From an uncultured Planctomycetaceae bacterium (GTDB lineage Bacteria; Planctomycetota; Planctomycetia; Pirellulales; JACPPG01), in assembly GCA_945957305.1 (NCBI GenBank), contig CAMFLN010000138.1:1-7265 (forward strand): a stretch of DNA of 7,265 nucleotides. Reading direction: 5' to 3'. How positions within the stretch are numbered: position 1 is the stretch's first letter; each line of letters begins with the position of its first letter. The position numbers and the translations under genes were made by a program. Shown here piece by piece: positions 5,196 to 7,265 of the stretch. Under the pieces are notes generated by a model, which did not search any database, was not told the DNA's origin, and saw only the letters and a list, made by a program, of their open reading frames with translations.

Positions 5196-7265
5196 ATGTT
5201 GTCCGAAGCCATCCATAAGCCGTTCCCGCGCCGTGTCGCGATGCTCGCCGCGACCGTGATGACGATCGTGTATTTGAGCTATCGCCTCTTATACACGTTG
5301 AACTTCGAGAATCCCTACGCCGTGGTCGCGTCGCTCGTCCTGTTTACGGCCGAGGCGTACGGCGGCTTCCTGATGTTCTTGTTCTTCTTCCAGATCTGGG
5401 ACATCCAGAACCCGGCGCCGGTGCCGATCCTGAAAGGCCGCACCGTCGACGTGATGATTCCGACGTATAACGAGGACCCCACGTTATTGCGTGGCACGAT
5501 TTCGGCGGCACTAAAGATCGATTATCCGCACCGCACCCTGGTGCTCGATGACGGCAAGCGCGCCGAGGTGAAAGCCTTGTGCGAGGAGTTGGGGGCCGAA
5601 TATGTAACGCGGCCGACCAACTTGCACGCCAAGGCGGGCAACTTGAATCATGCGCTGGAAATGACCGACGGCGAGTTCGTCGTCATTTTCGACGCAGATC
5701 ACGTCGCCGAAACGCATTTTATTAGCCGGCTTATTGGGTACTTTGCGGATGACCGGCTAGGCTTCGTGCAAACACCACACGCCTTTTACAACTTCGACGC
5801 CTTTCAGGGAGTGCTGGATTACAAGCGGAACGTCTATTGGGAAGAGGGGATGCTCTTCTACAACGTCACGCAGCCGGGCAAGAACCGCTGGAACGGGGTG
5901 ACGTTTTGCGGCAGCGCCGCGATGTTCCGCCGCAAGTCGCTGGAAGAGGTCGGCCTCATCGCGACCCAGTCCATCACCGAGGACATGCACACCGGGCTGC
6001 GGATGCATGCCAAGGGGTGGAAAAGCCTGTTTGTCAACGAGCGTTTGATCGCCGCCATCGCGGCTGACGACGTTACCAGCTTCAACACGCAACGCCTGCG
6101 CTGGGGCGAAGGCAACCTCGGCATCTTCGCGTTTGACAATCCCCTGACGATTCGCGGCCTGACGATCGCCCAGCGGCTGTGCTACCTGGGGTCGATGTTG
6201 TCGTGGACCACGGGCGTGCAGAAGCTGATGATCTATGCGACGCCGATTGCGATGCTGTTGACCGGTGTCGCCCCGGTGCAGCAAATGACCTGGCAACTGG
6301 CCGCCATCACGTTCGTGTATCTCATCACGATCTGGTCGGCGGTAAAAATCTCCAGCAATGGCTACGGCATGTTGCTGGCGATCGAGCTGACGCAGATGGC
6401 CTGCTTCTGGACACAGGTCCGTTCGACCTGGCGCGCGGTCTTCAAACGCAAACGGGCCACGTTCGTCGTGACTTCGAAACGCGGACGTCAGTCCAACAGC
6501 ATTCTCCGGCATCTGGTGCCGCAGATCACCTTGATCTTGGTGAGCGCGTTTGCCATTGCCTGGGCGATGACGCGATATTTCCTGGGCATTTCCAACGATA
6601 TTATCGGCGTGGGCGTAGGTTCAGTGCTGGCGGGCGTGAATTGCTATCTGGCCTGGCTCGTCATTCAGCGCGCCTTGCGGTCAAAGGATCGCCGCACGGC
6701 CTGGCGTCATCCCATTGCACTGCACGTCGAATTTGAAGCGATCGACGAAGCGGGAGTTGTCGCCGTCGGTCAATGTGTGACCCGCGACATCAACGAGGGG
6801 GGGGTCGGCCTGGTGGCGTTCGATCCCATACCTGCTTGTAACGAATTGAAGATGACGATCGTGGCCGCGGGCCGCGGAGTCACTTGCCGAGGCATCATTC
6901 GCCACCAGCGGGAAGAAGTGAAGCTGCGCGCGGCCCGAGGTGGGATGACGCAAGCCTACAGCTACGGCGTCGAGTTTCTCGAACCGACGAAAGATCAGCT
7001 CGAGCAGCTGTGGTGGCTGGGGGCCCAATTCGCGGTCAGCTTTCACTACGAGCGCTTTCACGGAGGGCAATTCGGCCTGGGGCCGTCGCAACCTCGTCGA
7101 CTGCCGGTCCGCGGCGACGAACTGACGCTGGAGTTCCCCGTGCGGGTGCATCAAACGATCGGCCCCATGGTACTCGGCGTGACCGAGGGACTAGGTTCGG
7201 AAACCATCAAGTTGCTGCTGCCCGCCGGCTTCGATGCCCGAGAACCGGTGCGGTTGGAGCTGTCC
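5196..7265 (+). CDS. bcsA: Cellulose synthase catalytic subunit BcsA (3' end beyond window)
   Basis: The frame from ATG 5196 is open for 690 codons to the window edge, so the C-terminus is missing. BcsA is an inner-membrane GT2 enzyme that polymerises UDP-glucose to beta-1,4-glucan and exports it, activated by c-di-GMP. Seen here: two N-terminal membrane helices (about 13-33, 41-67), then PTYNE (89-93), DDG (118-120), DAD (166-168), TED (261-263) and QRLRW (299-303), the full catalytic set. Next come a membrane block (about 333-490) containing the gating loop FVVTSK (423-428, FxVTxK) and a PilZ domain from about 499. The PilZ has RxxxR at 500-504 but DINEGG at 531-536, with Asn in place of the usual Ser. 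Residues about 635-690 look like a second, degenerate PilZ-like barrel. The N-terminus is about 60 residues shorter than in Rhodobacter BcsA and cannot be longer, because an in-frame TGA lies two codons upstream. No Shine-Dalgarno is visible; translation is probably coupled to the GH5 gene. BcsB is not in the window. Confidence 0.95.
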   Translation, partial: MLSEAIHKPFPRRVAMLAATVMTIVYLSYRLLYTLNFENPYAVVASLVLFTAEAYGGFLMFLFFFQIWDIQNPAPVPILKGRTVDVMIPTYNEDPTLLRGTISAALKIDYPHRTLVLDDGKRAEVKALCEELGAEYVTRPTNLHAKAGNLNHALEMTDGEFVVIFDADHVAETHFISRLIGYFADDRLGFVQTPHAFYNFDAFQGVLDYKRNVYWEEGMLFYNVTQPGKNRWNGVTFCGSAAMFRRKSLEEVGLIATQSITEDMHTGLRMHAKGWKSLFVNERLIAAIAADDVTSFNTQRLRWGEGNLGIFAFDNPLTIRGLTIAQRLCYLGSMLSWTTGVQKLMIYATPIAMLLTGVAPVQQMTWQLAAITFVYLITIWSAVKISSNGYGMLLAIELTQMACFWTQVRSTWRAVFKRKRATFVVTSKRGRQSNSILRHLVPQITLILVSAFAIAWAMTRYFLGISNDIIGVGVGSVLAGVNCYLAWLVIQRALRSKDRRTAWRHPIALHVEFEAIDEAGVVAVGQCVTRDINEGGVGLVAFDPIPACNELKMTIVAAGRGVTCRGIIRHQREEVKLRAARGGMTQAYSYGVEFLEPTKDQLEQLWWLGAQFAVSFHYERFHGGQFGLGPSQPRRLPVRGDELTLEFPVRVHQTIGPMVLGVTEGLGSETIKLLLPAGFDAREPVRLELS

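Noticed and set aside
4443..5216. 257-codon minus-strand frame opposite the GH5 gene
   Set aside because: The plus strand has all GH5 catalytic motifs; the antisense frame shows no domain.
5757..6512. 251-codon minus-strand frame opposite bcsA
   Set aside because: It is antisense to the catalytic core of BcsA and its composition (His-, Arg- and Gln-rich) is typical of a shadow frame.

Overview
This window looks like chromosome of a GC-rich planctomycete, probably Pirellulales-like. That is inferred from two secreted proteins with PEP-CTERM sorting tails, one also carrying a type I dockerin with the 'NGQDIALIASNWL' repeat that is common in that phylum. No taxonomic marker such as rRNA is present.

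Layout: the left 2.75 kb is read from the minus strand. In transcription order it holds tRNA-Arg(CCU) (2748-2676), a dockerin/PEP-CTERM secreted protein (2546-1572), a 427-nt gene-free stretch with several inverted repeats and an intrinsic-terminator-like hairpin (1234-1190), and a second PEP-CTERM secreted protein (1144-152). Positions 1-151 hold nothing I recognise. The right 4.4 kb is read from the plus strand: a possible 52-residue two-helix membrane peptide (2859-3017), a LuxR-type HTH regulator (about 3278-3808), a GH5-family glycoside hydrolase with a Tat-like signal (3987-5192), and a cellulose synthase catalytic subunit, BcsA (from 5196, running off the right edge at 7265 with no stop). 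BcsA is therefore an open-ended gene.

How the genes fit together: the GH5 enzyme and BcsA are separated by a single codon in the same frame (TGA ATA ATG), so they are almost certainly co-transcribed and translationally coupled. They look like a cellulose (beta-glucan) synthesis module in which a GH5 endoglucanase takes the place usually held by the GH8 enzyme BcsZ. BcsA has the whole catalytic set (DDG, DAD, TED, QRLRW), the FxVTxK gating loop and a PilZ domain, but the PilZ signature reads DxNxxG instead of [D/N]xSxxG. A further C-terminal region resembles a second, degenerate PilZ-like barrel. The LuxR-type protein upstream is a plausible local regulator. The two PEP-CTERM proteins opposite are probably envelope or matrix proteins; any link to the cellulose module is only positional.

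Most worth following up: the GH5-BcsA arrangement, the altered PilZ site and extra C-terminal domain of BcsA, and the structured leader with terminator just ahead of the first PEP-CTERM gene.
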